Positions 1 to 10,640 of a DNA stretch of 64,000 nt are shown here, piece after piece. Within the stretch, counting starts at the first letter, position 1. Every line of letters starts with the position of its first letter. Location: contig NW_020825327.1 in the NCBI RefSeq assembly GCF_003286085.1, forward strand, positions 1,054,001 through 1,118,000, in the 5' to 3' direction. The position numbers and the translations under genes were made by a program. Source of the DNA: Drosophila persimilis (Eukaryota; Arthropoda; Insecta; Diptera; Drosophilidae). The notes under the pieces are model-generated. The model saw nothing but the letters and a program-made list of their open reading frames with translations, ran no database searches and was not told where the DNA came from.

Positions 1-1150
1 GCAAAAGACTTTGGACCAATCAGCCTATCGTCCTTCCTCCACAAAACCTTTGACAGACTCGTCGGGCTGCAACTGAGGACAACTATACACCCTCAGTTGC
101 TGTCAGGCGCCCAGCATGCCTACCGGAAAGGAAAATCCACGGAAACGGCTCTTCATGAAGTGATCTCAGCGGTAGAGAAATCTCTGCATCTCAAAGAGTA
201 CTCACTCATAGCCTTTCTCGATATTGAGGGAGCTTTCAACAACGGTGTACCGGGCGCCATTACAGAATCCCTGACTGACCTGGGGGTGGACCGTTACTTG
301 GTGATGCTCATTGATCAATTGCTCACATGCAGGACGGTGACATCATCGATGGGATCATTCGCACAGTCAAGGTATGTCAACAGAGGCACCCCGCAAGGTG
401 GTGTCCTGTCTCCTCTTCTGTGGAACATAGCAGTCAACAAGATTCTATGTGACCTAGAAGGGGGGGCTGCAAAGTCGTGGCCTATGCGGACGACGTTGCG
501 ATTATCTTCTCGGGGAAATACCCGCAAACACTGTGCGACCTAATGTCCACAAAGCTAGCGCAACTGTCGGATTGGACAGAATCGCGCGGTCTGGGAGTAA
601 ATCCCTCAAAAACGGAACTCGTATTATTCACAAATAAATACAAGGGCCCGCCCCTCAACCCTCCAATACTACAAGGATGCAGGCTCTCCTTTAGCGACAG
701 TGCCAGTTACTTAGGGTTGGTAATTGACAAGAAGCTTAGCTGGAACCTGAATGTCAAAGACAGAGTGAAGAAGGCAATGACTGCACTCTACACATGCAAA
801 AAAGCTATTGGGCTAAGATGGGGTATGATCCCAAGCATAGTCCAATGGATATATCAAGCTATAGTTAGACCAATACTACTCTACGCAGTTACGGTGTGGT
901 GGCCGGCCCTATCAAAAAGGGCGATCACCAAGCAACTGGGCAAAGTCCAGCGGACTGCCGCCCTGTGTATCAGCGGAGCTCTTCGCACCACCCCAAATGA
1001 TGCCCTAAATGCCATCCTATGCCTACAGAGCCTTGACCTCGCAGGAAAGGAACGGGCAGAAGCAGCAGCAATACGTCTAAGAGACTCAGATCAATGGGTG
1101 ACACAGTGCATAGGTCACTCAGCCATACTAAATAATAGCAGTACCGTCCC
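1..1150 (+). mobile_element. LOA-clade non-LTR retrotransposon fragment (LOA-a), reverse transcriptase part, pseudogene
   Basis: The stretch encodes the middle of an LOA/Bilbo-type ORF2. Seen in translation: a FLDIEGAF block near base 220 (RT motif A with its Asp), GTPQGGVLSP near 390, and YADDVAI near 480 (catalytic YADD), followed by the thumb up to about base 1150. The frame holding motif A and the frame holding YADD are offset by one base at a run of seven G at about 460, so the ORF is frameshifted. It starts outside the window, ends mid-ORF at 1150 and has no 3' tail. Positions 1-1150 match 3456-4605 at a constant offset with identical predicted peptides. The RNase H domain present in the second copy is missing. 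LOA clade is assigned from motif wording; Bilbo or Trim kinship is inference. Confidence 0.85.
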
Positions 1151-3252
1151 GTAGCGAAAACAATGGATGCATCTCCTAACTATCCTAGTGCATTCCCGAC
1201 GTGCATTTGCAAACCAAATCTCCTGTCTCAGCAGACTGACCAGTGTCTTTGCATGACAATTTTTGAAGTGCAAATTCCTCAAAAACAGTTTGACTAAGTA
1301 ACTCTTGGCGGGCAGTATAATTGGAAACTTGGCCTCAAGTGGCACAGGCGAAAACCTGATAAGCGAAAACGTTCTCCCTTTTTCAGACATCTTTTGGACC
1401 ATCATTTGCAGGCTTGGCGGCCGAGCCTGTCCCTTTTTCAACTGTTTAAGCTCCTGCGGAAAGACACATCGTAGAACCAGTTCCATCAATTTGAGGGACG
1501 ATTGCTGCAACTCCTTTACAGTCAACTACGTGGAGAGCTCTCTTTGACTATCGATGTTTAAAAAACAGTGGGTGGGTTAGTGGGTTACAATAGGCAAATA
1601 CTCGAAATAATTTTGTGTTCGACGAAAAACGAGCAAATAAACAGTGGGTGGGTTAGTGGGTTACAATAGGCAAATACTCGAAATAATTTTGTGTTCGACG
1701 AAAAACGAGCAAATACCTGATTGGGAAATGAGTCCTCAACACCAATTAAAACTTGTGCGGACTTTTTTACCTCCGACTCCCTTACATCGGCTGGGATGTT
1801 AAAATGCGAGTTCTCTGGCCAACAGTGCTCAGGCTCACATACAAATTTAGGACCTTCTAGCCAAATTGACTCCAAGAGTTCAGGGACGTCGCATCCACGA
1901 GAAGCCAAGTCTGATGGATTTGACAGTGAAGGCACATGACGCCATGTAATCCCTTCTGATAACTCCTGAATTGTGGATACCCTATTTGACACAAAAACAT
2001 CTCGCGACGATGGCGGAGTCTTTATCCAATGTAGCGTTATTTCGGAGTCCGTCCAGAAATAAACGCTCTCGATTCTGCAATTGTCAAGAATTTGTTTGAC
2101 GTAGGACCAAAATTGAGCCAAGAGAGTAGCGGCGCATAGTTCAAGCCTTGGTAAGGTTTTCGTCTTTAGTGGAGCAACTCTAGCTTTTGCTGCCATCAAT
2201 CGACAACAGACTTGACCACTTTCGATTGCTAGATTATAAAGGCAACAGCCGTATGCTTTACTTGGAATGCTACCTTGGAATGGTCACTGCGTGAAGAGTC
2301 CGCAAATTCTTCCTAATAACTTCCCAACCTGAATGAAGTCCATCGGAATCGCTTTATCCCATTCCACTTCCGTTAACATTTCATCCAAATGAAAGCGGAA
2401 TGTGTCTGCATTTGGACTCCATCGCATACCTAAGGCTTTGGTCGAATCGGTTTCATTGAAGTTAAGGGATGTTTCCATATTGATTCCTTCAGCTAGTTGT
2501 GGATGTTTTGAAAACCATTTAGACAGCTGGAAGCCACCGTAATTTTGGATTTCGGACACTTGATTATACATCACATTCAACGTGTCAATTTCATTGGCTT
2601 GTGTTGGCATTGTCGTCCACATAAAAATCGTTGCAAATTATGTTGAAACCGATCTCAAATGTGTCTCTATAAAGAACTCCAAGTTCTTGCAAGCAACGGA
2701 TGGCAAGAAATGAATCTGGAGCCGTTCCGTAGGTGACAGTATTTAAACGCAAAGTCTGTACCTCATCAGATGGATTCTCGCCATACTATGAGCAGTCATA
2801 GTCACTTGCCTGTACATTTTCGATATATCTGCTGTTAAGGCGATGCGATTCAAATGAAATCTGACAAGAAATAATACCAATTCCCTCTGAATAGTGGGCC
2901 CCACCATTAAAATGTCATTTAATGACTGCGCCGAAATAGTCTTCGCCGACGCGTCGAACGAAGATCCAAGCATATGGGGATCAGATTTAAAAGGCAGGCT
3001 AACTTCGAACCGCCCAGAATTCAAATTAGAAACGCTTTTTCACAAAGTGGTTCTCACAAGCAATTTGTTCTGCTGAGTATTTTGTTTTTTTTTTTATTCT
3101 CTGGAACAGTATCTAGCTCCCAAAGCCTTTCAACAAAGCCTCCCAACTCCATGTTTTCCTTTGACGAAACTACAACACAACAACCAGCTTCTTGTTGTAG
3201 CTTGCATCGTCCAGAAACGACCCATCCCAGGAGAGTTTTCTGTATCAACGGA
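1151..3252 (-). pseudogene. BEL/Pao retrotransposon BEL-1, protease-end to integrase part of pol, broken
   Basis: On the minus strand the order from 3252 down to 1151 follows a BEL pol. First comes the TLLGWVVSG linker that follows protease (about 3240), then RT pieces (about 3024-2743 with ALTADISKMYRQV; 2622-2284). Next is RNase H (2199-1585, with LPRLELCAATLL, FWTDSEITLHWI and NPSDLASRG), then the integrase zinc-binding region (1525-1150, with HAKTLVSLLRQEIWFANAR and CIHCFRY). Frame changes and gaps separate the pieces, and the DDE core is absent because the element stops abruptly against LOA-a. The gag half lies at 5613-6789; LOA-b sits between the two halves. The sequence differs clearly from BEL-2/3/4 and BEL-5, so this is a separate BEL family. 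Confidence 0.8.
1563..1714. repeat. 76-bp perfect tandem duplication inside BEL-1 pol
   Basis: Two adjacent copies of a 76-bp unit (1563-1638 and 1639-1714) begin AAACAGTGGGTGGG and end with ACGAGCAAAT. They read as identical by eye. The unit is BEL-1 coding sequence on the minus strand. Because 76 is not a multiple of 3, the duplication itself shifts the reading frame. Confidence 0.9.
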
Positions 3253-3272
3253 CCTTCATTATCGAGTCTGAG

Positions 3273-5534
3273 TTGCCCGGTGGAACGCTGGATCTGCCAG
3301 GTAATCTCGGCCCAACTTCAGAAGGCCGGGGATACGGCCATCAACTGGCTAAAGGTATCTTCAGGAAGATACTGGCTGTGGGTACAATCCCACGAACATG
3401 GCTTAAGGCAAAGATAGTCTTCATTCCCAAAGCTGGAAAAGCCTCGCACTCAGCTGCAAAAGACTTTGGACCAATCAGCCTATCGTCCTTCCTCCACAAA
3501 ACCTTTGACAGACTCGTCGGGCTGCAACTGAGGACAACTATACACCCTCAGTTGCTGTCAGGCGCCCAGCATGCCTACCGGAAAGGAAAATCCACGGAAA
3601 CGGCTCTTCATGAAGTGATCTCAGCGGTAGAGAAATCTCTGCATCTCAAAGAGTACTCACTCATAGCCTTTCTCGATATTGAGGGAGCTTTCAACAACGG
3701 TGTACCGGGCGCCATTACAGAATCCCTGACTGACCTGGGGGTGGACCGTTACTTGGTGATGCTCATTGATCAATTGCTCACATGCAGGACGGTGACATCA
3801 TCGATGGGATCATTCGCACAGTCAAGGTATGTCAACAGAGGCACCCCGCAAGGTGGTGTCCTGTCTCCTCTTCTGTGGAACATAGCAGTCAACAAGATTC
3901 TATGTGACCTAGAAGGGGGGGCTGCAAAGTCGTGGCCTATGCGGACGACGTTGCGATTATCTTCTCGGGGAAATACCCGCAAACACTGTGCGACCTAATG
4001 TCCACAAAGCTAGCGCAACTGTCGGATTGGACAGAATCGCGCGGTCTGGGAGTAAATCCCTCAAAAACGGAACTCGTATTATTCACAAATAAATACAAGG
4101 GCCCGCCCCTCAACCCTCCAATACTACAAGGATGCAGGCTCTCCTTTAGCGACAGTGCCAGTTACTTAGGGTTGGTAATTGACAAGAAGCTTAGCTGGAA
4201 CCTGAATGTCAAAGACAGAGTGAAGAAGGCAATGACTGCACTCTACACATGCAAAAAAGCTATTGGGCTAAGATGGGGTATGATCCCAAGCATAGTCCAA
4301 TGGATATATCAAGCTATAGTTAGACCAATACTACTCTACGCAGTTACGGTGTGGTGGCCGGCCCTATCAAAAAGGGCGATCACCAAGCAACTGGGCAAAG
4401 TCCAGCGGACTGCCGCCCTGTGTATCAGCGGAGCTCTTCGCACCACCCCAAATGATGCCCTAAATGCCATCCTATGCCTACAGAGCCTTGACCTCGCAGG
4501 AAAGGAACGGGCAGAAGCAGCAGCAATACGTCTAAGAGACTCAGATCAATGGGTGACACAGTGCATAGGTCACTCAGCCATACTAAATAATAGCAGTACC
4601 GTCCCCTCAAAAACAGACTACCAAGTTCCAAGAGAGTACACAGTCACTCCCTTCGACACAATCATCCCTCCCAGAGACGAATTGCTCGAGGGACTCCCAG
4701 GCCCAGATGGGGCCATAAACATCTGCACAGATGGATCAAAGCTGGACGACAGAGTCGGAGGGGGAATCTACTCTGAACAGCTAAACATAAGGCATTCCTT
4801 CAGACTTTCAAGCGGAAGGCATAGCAATCAGGGAGGCTCTAGACTGCCTACAAGCGGCTGCCGTTACGGCAACCAAGCTAAACATTTACAGCGACTGCCA
4901 GGCTGCGATCAAATCGCTAAGCGCGATTTCCTTGAACTCGGCCACCGTGGCAGACTGCCGCAAATCTCTGCACGAGATGGCTCAGCAATTTGCTATTAGC
5001 CTGATTTGGGTCCCGGGCCACCGGGACATCGAGGGCAACTGTATAGCGGACGAGCTGGCCAGATCTGGCACTACAATCCCCCTTCTCCAAGACAAGGAGG
5101 ATATCTGTATGCCAATGGCCACCTGTAAGGGTGGGGAGCAATACAAGCGACTAACAAACGATATGTGGCAAACAGTGCCACGATGTCGCACAACTCGGCA
5201 AACATGGCCGACCATGGACATGAAGCGCACCTCCGAGCTCCTCAAGTTAAGCAGGAAAAGGTGCAGCGTAGTCATACGTTCCCTCACGGGACACTGGCTA
5301 ATAGGCACCCACGCTAACAGGCTGGGGGCCCCACATAACGATTTTTGTCGCAGCTGTAGAGACGAGGAAGAGGAGGAGACAGTGGAACATCTGTTCTGCT
5401 CCTGCCCAGCTCTCAGCAGAAGAAGGCTACAGCACCTGGGCTCAGCCTTTCTACACGACATCTCAGAGATGTCCAAACTATGTCCCAGGAGGATAGCGAA
5501 CTTTGTGAGAGCATCTGGGTGGGATAATTGCTGA
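3273..5534 (+). pseudogene. ORF2 of LOA-b: reverse transcriptase and RNase H, frameshifted
   Basis: The first frame (3273-3998) carries KAKIVFIPKAGKA, FRPISL-like FGPISLSSF, HAYRKGKSTET, FLDIEGAF and GTPQGGVLSP. After a frameshift in a seven-G run near 3915 the second frame (3932-4999) carries YADDVAI, the RT thumb and the start of RNase H (CTDGSKLDDRVGGGIY near 4730). A small deletion near 4815 shifts frame again. The third frame (4932-5534) gives the RNase H end (VPGHRDIEGNCIADELAR) and a C-terminal motif CRSCRDEEEEETVEHLFCSC. The enzyme would copy RNA into DNA at the target site and remove the RNA strand. With two frameshifts it cannot be functional as read. The G-run lesion is shared with LOA-a. 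Confidence 0.85.
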
Positions 5535-5591
5535 CACAACGGGCCAAAACCGGCCTAAGTGTGACGGGCTCCGAGCGAGCCCGGCAGCCGC

Positions 5592-5612
5592 CTCAACCTA
5601 ACCTAACCTAAC
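5592..5612 (+). repeat. CCTAA-type simple-repeat tail of LOA-b
   Basis: About four units of CCTAA follow the LOA-b 3' UTR. LOA family 3 ends in a similar short tail (minus strand, about 61795-61815). The tail marks the 3' terminus of the retrotransposon and is not a telomere. Confidence 0.7.
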
Positions 5613-5878
5613 CTTGGAGGAATCCTCTGCTGAAATGTTCTGGTACCGCCTATTTAAAGTTTTTGCACAATCGGATCAGCGCGGCAGCACATCATAGTCA
5701 AACGACAGATATATGATCATGGCGTTAGCAACCCCTCGCTCGTCTTTTAATTTTAAGAGCGACTTGAAAATTGCTGACACGGACTATAACTAGTCGCAGA
5801 GAAGAAGCGGACGGCTTAGTCATGGCCGGGATTTCAAACAACTGGGCAAGTGTATCGAAAAATATTAAGCACTTGTTG

Positions 5879-5886
5879 TCATACAC
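5879..5886. repeat. Left 8-bp target-site duplication of the hAT MITE
   Basis: TCATACAC here matches TCATACAC at 6394-6401 exactly, directly flanking the element termini. Confidence 0.9.
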
Positions 5887-6393
5887 TAGTGTTGTGTTGC
5901 ATATGAGTGAGTGAACAAAAAAGAGTTGTTCACTTAAATGAGCAACTGAACATGTTCCTTCCAAGCTGTTCTTTTTTGTTCACATGTTCTTTGTTGTTCA
6001 CTTGTTCTTTTTTGCTCACTTGTTTTTTGTTTTCACTTGTTCATTTTTGTTTACTTGTTCTCTACTCACTTTTTGCGCAATTTTGCTCCTCAAAGGGCAT
6101 ATTGCGATCTGGCAGCTGTTGCTCATATTTGCGTTTACTTCACACTTTTTGTATTACCGGCAAAGCTGTTTACTCTTTCAAAAATTCAGTATGTCGCTAA
6201 ATCGAAAGTATAGTGAAATTTGGGACCATCTGTGCATGAATAGTTAACAACTGAGTGAGCAAGTGAGCAACTGAGCAAGTGAGTAACTGAGCAATCTAAG
6301 AGAGCAAGTGAGCAATATGAGGGAGTTGACTCACTTACTAAAAAAAAACAAGTGAACATGTTCACCAAAATGAGCAATGTTTACCCAACACTA
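5887..6393. mobile_element. Non-autonomous hAT-type MITE, 507 bp, with 8-bp target duplication
   Basis: The element begins TAGTGTTG at 5887 and ends CAACACTA at 6393, a short terminal inverted repeat of hAT type. It is bordered by the perfect 8-bp direct repeat TCATACAC at 5879-5886 and 6394-6401, the target duplication length of hAT transposases. Inside the left end are repeated GTTCACTTGTTC-like motifs (about 5925-6070). The right end has the complementary GAGCAAGTGAGCAAC-like motifs (about 6247-6375), forming subterminal inverted arrays that probably bind transposase. It encodes no transposase. Removing it and one duplication rejoins the BEL-1 gag. Confidence 0.9.
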
Positions 6394-7045
6394 TCATACA
6401 CCACCCTCAAACTTTCTAAAGCCTTCGAATCTGAAACTTTGCATCTGAGACTTGGAATGCTTGTATCGTTCCCAAGGCTTCATCGGACAAGCACGAAATG
6501 AAATGGTTGAATTTCTCAATATTGGACAACGACCGTTTGGAATCTACCAAACTTTCGAACAAATTAATAAATTGTTTATATTCCCCGTGCTTGCCGCCGA
6601 ACTTTGCAACTTTAATTTTGGTAAATTATGACGGTGCTGCACGGGAACTAAATTTCCTCGTGGTTGGAAAGACCTGTTTGGCGCTGCCGACATGTACAAC
6701 GCCTAAAAAATCACACACGTTTCTTCTAAATCCGACCTTTTCGAGTTATCTGGATCTAAACTGTCGATCTCAGACTGCAGGGCCATTGTGGACGCTGACA
6801 TGCAATGACTGCATCTTTCAAGAGGCGATGCAATTACTGCACCGTCAAGTGGCCCGTGTGACACCAGCAGAAGGCTGTTACGCGAGCATGCAGGAAAGAT
6901 AGCTGTTAGACTAATATTCAAGGAAGATTAGCACGAAAGTTTCTAAGATAACTAAACATGCATTCAAAATAAACATAAAAATAAAAATACCACTACAATT
7001 ACTAATTACTAATTACTAATTACTAGAAAGGTGTGTAAGAATATG

Positions 7046-10000
7046 TTATTTAATAAGAGGAAGAGAATTAGTGGTGGATATGATATGGTAGAGGGAATTA
7101 TAATCCGAGCATAAGACCCTAATCGGTTCATGCAAGGAATAATTCGATCTACAAAGTGGAAGGAACAACGGTATAAAATTTCTAGTCAGTCTAATAGGAA
7201 TCGTGAAGTTAATGCGGTTCAACAGATCAGGGCTGTCTATGTCACCCCTGATCAAGTTGTGAATAAAAATCACACCAAGCTTTTTTCTACGGTTAAATAA
7301 GGATGGGAGGTTTACTAATAGATGGGAGTCTCACACCTTCATCCCAGTTAACCCGCAGAGCAAAGAGTAAAAGTTTTTCTGTACTGATTCTATACGGTCC
7401 CGGTGTACTTTGTACTGAGGGTACCATACACCGTAGCCGTATTCTAAAATCGGTCGAACTTTCGTAGTATAGAGAGTCTTTGTTATATAGGGGTCGTCAA
7501 ATTCTTTTGACCACCTCTTTATAAACCCAAGCAGGCCCATGGCCTTATTTACCATGGTAGAAATGTGTTCGGAAAACTTTAACTTGGGGTCTAACATAAC
7601 ACCCAGATCATCCACCAGGGTAATTATCTCAAGTGAACCACCAAATAGGGTGTACGGAGCCAACAAAGGGCTAGAACGATGAAATGTCATAACTTTGCAT
7701 TTCGAGGCATTAAGGTGTAACAAGTTTGCACAACACCATGACTAAAAGTTATTGAGATCGGATTGCAAGCGATAATGAAATGAAATTTCCTTGTACTGGA
7801 CACAGAGTTTAACATCATCCGCATACATAAGTACTCGAGAGTATGTTAATACCGAAGGCAAGTCATTAAAAAAGAGTGTGAAGAATAAGGGTCCTAGATG
7901 GTTGCCCTGTGGTACTCCCGAAGAAAGCTTTACTGGTAAGGAGAGGGAGTTTTTCAAGAGGTCTCTTTGTGATAGCTAGAAATCCATCTCAGGAGGTTGG
8001 GCGGAAACCCTACAAGGTCAAGTTTATGCGTTAAAAGGGAATGGTTTACAGAGTCGAATGCTTTACTAAAGTCGGTGTAAATAACATCTGTAAGTTACCT
8101 TGAAAGCCTTTAATAATGAAAGAGGTTAACTCTAACAAGTTCGTGGTGGTTGATCGCCGCCTTATAAATCAATGCTGAGTGGGAGATATAAGTGACTTGC
8201 AAAGATGTTGCAAGTGCGGAGTTAATACCTTCTCAAACATTTTGGGAATAGCGGATAACTTTGCTATACCTCTATAATTGGTTGCTTCAGACTTGCTACC
8301 TTTTTTATGGAGAGGAATTATAAACGATTCCTTCCCGATGGGGAGGAAGCAAGAAGAATCGATGGACAGGGTGAATAGTTTAAGCAAGGCTCCACACAGA
8401 GCCTCGGCGCAGTACCTGAGTACACAACCTGGAACCCCGTCTGGACCCAGTGAAAACATCGGCTTAACTAGTCGAAGATCATGAAGTAAAGAACATTCAT
8501 TTAACAAGGGACTGAAAATGCCACTCGACCTCGGTAAACCGTATGAGTACGGATGACCAGAGTAGCTTTATTCAGAAAAGGTGGTTTGGAAAAATTGGGC
8601 AAAAAGATCGGCCATTTCCTGATCATTATTTGCCGTCATATTACAAAATGATAGCGAGGATGGGTGTGCGGAAATTCTACCCTTACTGTTGTGATGGTCC
8701 TATTTTAGGCTGAGGTAAGCTCTGTCACGTCCAGGGGTCAATCCAAAAGAAATTTGTAGAAATAGATGGAACCTTAAGGGAGGCGTCGGGGGTGGCCTAT
8801 CGTAGAGGGTGTGGATCGGGGCTAGAGTGGGCGTCGCTCGTCGTGTATACAAAACGGCGTGCGTGGACTCGCGGTGGGGTAGTGTCGGTGGCTTGGCTAG
8901 TTGGAATGAACTTACGCAATTGGATATTACTCTGATAATTTGACTCTTTATTATTAATCTTAGCACTTTAAATTAGCTTAGTTTGGCTGATCGCCGGTGT
9001 TTCCCGTAGGTTCCTGGTACAACGTCTGTACTCTGATCCAGGTTTCTGCGCAAGCTGTTTCCCGGTTCTGGTCGTCGTCTTTTTATACGCCCGTATTGCT
9101 GAGTCCGCGGGTTCGAAAGTGCACTTCCGCGTCGGGGTGCACTTCGCCGTTTTTGGTGACCGTCGCAGACTTTCGCGGTGTCATCTTTCCGCAGTCGATG
9201 AACCAGGAAGACTGCACTTGGCCGATGGCTTGGCCTGGAGTGGGGGAAGTCCGCGTGTCCTGATGTCTTTGGTCAACGCTATGGAGTCGGCGCGTGTTGA
9301 TCGGTGGCTACGTGTGGAGAGGGGGCATTGGTTGCGGGGTGTTGTGTGATACGCTCATTATATTTCGGGGGAAGGATTGTATCGTACCCCTTTAGGTTCG
9401 TTACACTGTTTACGAAGCAGTAAAACTTTTAGGGTCCTGAGAAAAACGTATTCTGCATAGAGATAGGTAGTTCTTATAGCATTGTCCATTAAAAACCGAG
9501 AATTTTGACCGAGCTGTTACATAGCGAGAGTGAGAAATAGGAAAACCAACTTCTTGAACTATTTTATAAAGTCTTGATTTTAAGTTTCTTAAACTGGAGA
9601 ACTCTATGGTTTTCCAGATCTAATCGGACAAGAAAGCGGGACACAAGAATCAAAAAATATGCCAAGAGCATTGTAAAAAATGTTTGTGCCTTTTATGACG
9701 GACCAATCAAAATCCCTAATTAGATTATTAAGCTTCGTAAACTCGGCTTTACGAAAGCGACGGACACGTTCTGGTGGCCTACTCGACCGATCCAATACAG
9801 TTGGTCCTATATCTAGCGACACTTCGAAAGTAGGATGGTAGGCGTCTTCAGGTGTAGTGAGCAGAAGGGCTCGGGTTGTCAACACTATGGTCGACTCCGA
9901 GACAAAGCACAGATCAAGCAATCGACCCAAGGAATTTTTAACATGATTGACTTGAGACAGGGACAGGTCAAGCAAGCCGTCACCAAAGTCATGTCGTGAC

Positions 10001-10480
10001 ATGGGCACTAGGTTACTAGACTAGTTTACCGAAGACCAAACAGTTCCTGGCAAGTTGAAGTCACCAAGAACTATCATATGATCTTTATCTGATCTTTAGC
10101 GATTATAGCGGACAAATGCTGCTCATAAATATAAATATCTGAAAAAGGTGGAATAAGTATACGAGCAAGTAATGAATATAGTGAAAGCGGGAAGAATCAG
10201 TTTTACACACAGGAATTCCAGTTCCAGTTTAACCTAGACTGTGAAGTGGTCCGACGTGAAGTTAGAGTCCACTGCAATCAGAACCCCTCCTGCACGTCGA
10301 GACGAACGGTCCTTTCTAAAAGTCCAGCCTTAACCAGGTTTCAGTAAACACAATACAGTGGGAAGCAAATGCAACACTTTCCCGGAAAAGAATGCTGAGC
10401 TTACTACGTTAGCCTCTAACATTCTGATAAGTTACTAAAAGAGAAGTTAGTTTTTTGGAGAGGTGGAAGCAGGACGATAA
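7046..10480 (-). pseudogene. ORF2 of CR1-A: endonuclease and reverse transcriptase, frameshifted
   Basis: Endonuclease remains at 10480-9604 include the segment ending LRDLCF-like LLDLCFVSES and the EDAYHPTFEVSLD block (the terminal His-Pro region of AP-type endonucleases). The EN-RT linker continues to 9406, resumes at 8689 beyond the solo LTR, and leads into RT. RT at 8507-8169 contains SLGPDGVPGCVLRYC and FIIPLHKKGSKSE; 7957-7742 contains GVPQGNHLGPLFFTLFF and VLMYADDVKLCV (motif C, YADD). The thumb is at 7723-7331 and the C-terminal domain at 7273-7046. The pieces lie in different frames. It keeps the YADD that CR1-C has lost. Confidence 0.8.
8690..9405 (-). mobile_element. Solo LTR S1, 716 bp, inside CR1-A
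   Basis: The insertion starts TGTGATGG and ends GTTACA, with TG...CA termini, flanked by CTGT at 8686-8689 and 9406-9409. A 4-bp duplication suits Ty3/gypsy-type integration. The empty site is visible in CR1-B near 22787-22800, where the same coding sequence is uninterrupted. Minus orientation is weakly favoured by AATAAAG on that strand (complement near 8940-8950). There are no PBS or coding sequences, so this is a recombination remnant. The family is not recognised. Confidence 0.75.
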
Positions 10481-10489
10481 GATTCCTCG

Positions 10490-10640
10490 CAACTGTAATG
10501 CAACCCATTACGTTTAGCTATAGCATCACTCACGAGGCCAGAAAATCCAGCGCATTTTGCGTGCACTACTCTGTCGCAGAGCCAGCAGGGGACATTCGGC
10601 TGATCTTGGGTGATCTGCTTCTTACAGGTTTTTTTTGGCG
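10490..10640 (-). pseudogene. ORF1 remnant of CR1-A with a PHD-like zinc finger
   Basis: Minus-strand translation of this segment reads CKKQITQD then PCWLCDRVVHAKCAGFSG and ends around LHYSCEES. The spacing of Cys and His (C...CxxC...HxxC...C) matches the zinc finger in CR1-D ORF1 (CWRCDNFAHIKCAG). It lies between CR1-type 5' UTR and ORF2 of the same element, with the rest of ORF1 deleted. CR1 ORF1 proteins bind nucleic acid in the retrotransposition particle. Confidence 0.6.

Larger units (their letters stand above)
3253..5612 (+). mobile_element. LOA-clade non-LTR retrotransposon (LOA-b), 5'-truncated, complete 3' end, inserted in BEL-1
   Basis: A 5'-truncated LOA/Bilbo-like copy lacking ORF1 and the endonuclease. 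It begins near 3253 in the endonuclease-RT linker and runs through RT, RNase H and a C-terminal Cys motif to a stop at 5532-5534. A 3' UTR follows, then the tail CAACCTAACCTAACCTAACC at about 5592-5611. BEL-1 sequence on both sides (protease end before, gag after) shows it sits within that element. A clean target duplication was not found, and BEL-1 zinc-knuckle and protease sequence seems missing at the site, so a deletion accompanied or followed the insertion. Confidence 0.85.
5613..6789 (-). pseudogene. BEL/Pao retrotransposon BEL-1, gag part, interrupted by a MITE
   Basis: Minus-strand translation shows BEL gag (DUF1759-like). In order from 6789 down: LDPDNSKRSDLEET, then FESLVDSKRSLSNIEKFNHF, ALGTIQAFQVSDAKF, and beyond the MITE YDNKCLIFFDTLAQLFEI and PAMTKPSASSLR. 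These blocks line up with the BEL-5 gag in this window (SNIEKFNYLL, LDTIQAFQV, RFDNPTLIF). The reading is split at 5879-6401 by the hAT MITE and carries further stops. This is the 5' half of BEL-1; its pol is at 1151-3252, separated by LOA-b. Confidence 0.75.

Noticed and set aside
3054..3417. Plus-strand frame around 2974-3417
   Set aside because: It spans the BEL-1/LOA-b boundary; its first half is antisense to BEL-1 and only the end is an out-of-frame LOA piece.
5592..5612. CCTAA repeats resembling the insect telomere repeat TTAGG
   Set aside because: Only about four units, exactly at the 3' end of an LOA element, and flies lack TTAGG telomeres. It is the element's tail.
5907..6247. Hydrophobic plus-strand frames with Leu, Phe and Cys repeats
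   Set aside because: They are translations of the repeated GTTCACTTGTTC motifs of the hAT MITE.
8997..9349. Plus-strand frames of 76-88 codons inside solo LTR S1
   Set aside because: GC-rich LTR sequence without domain or start context; LTRs of this kind do not encode proteins.
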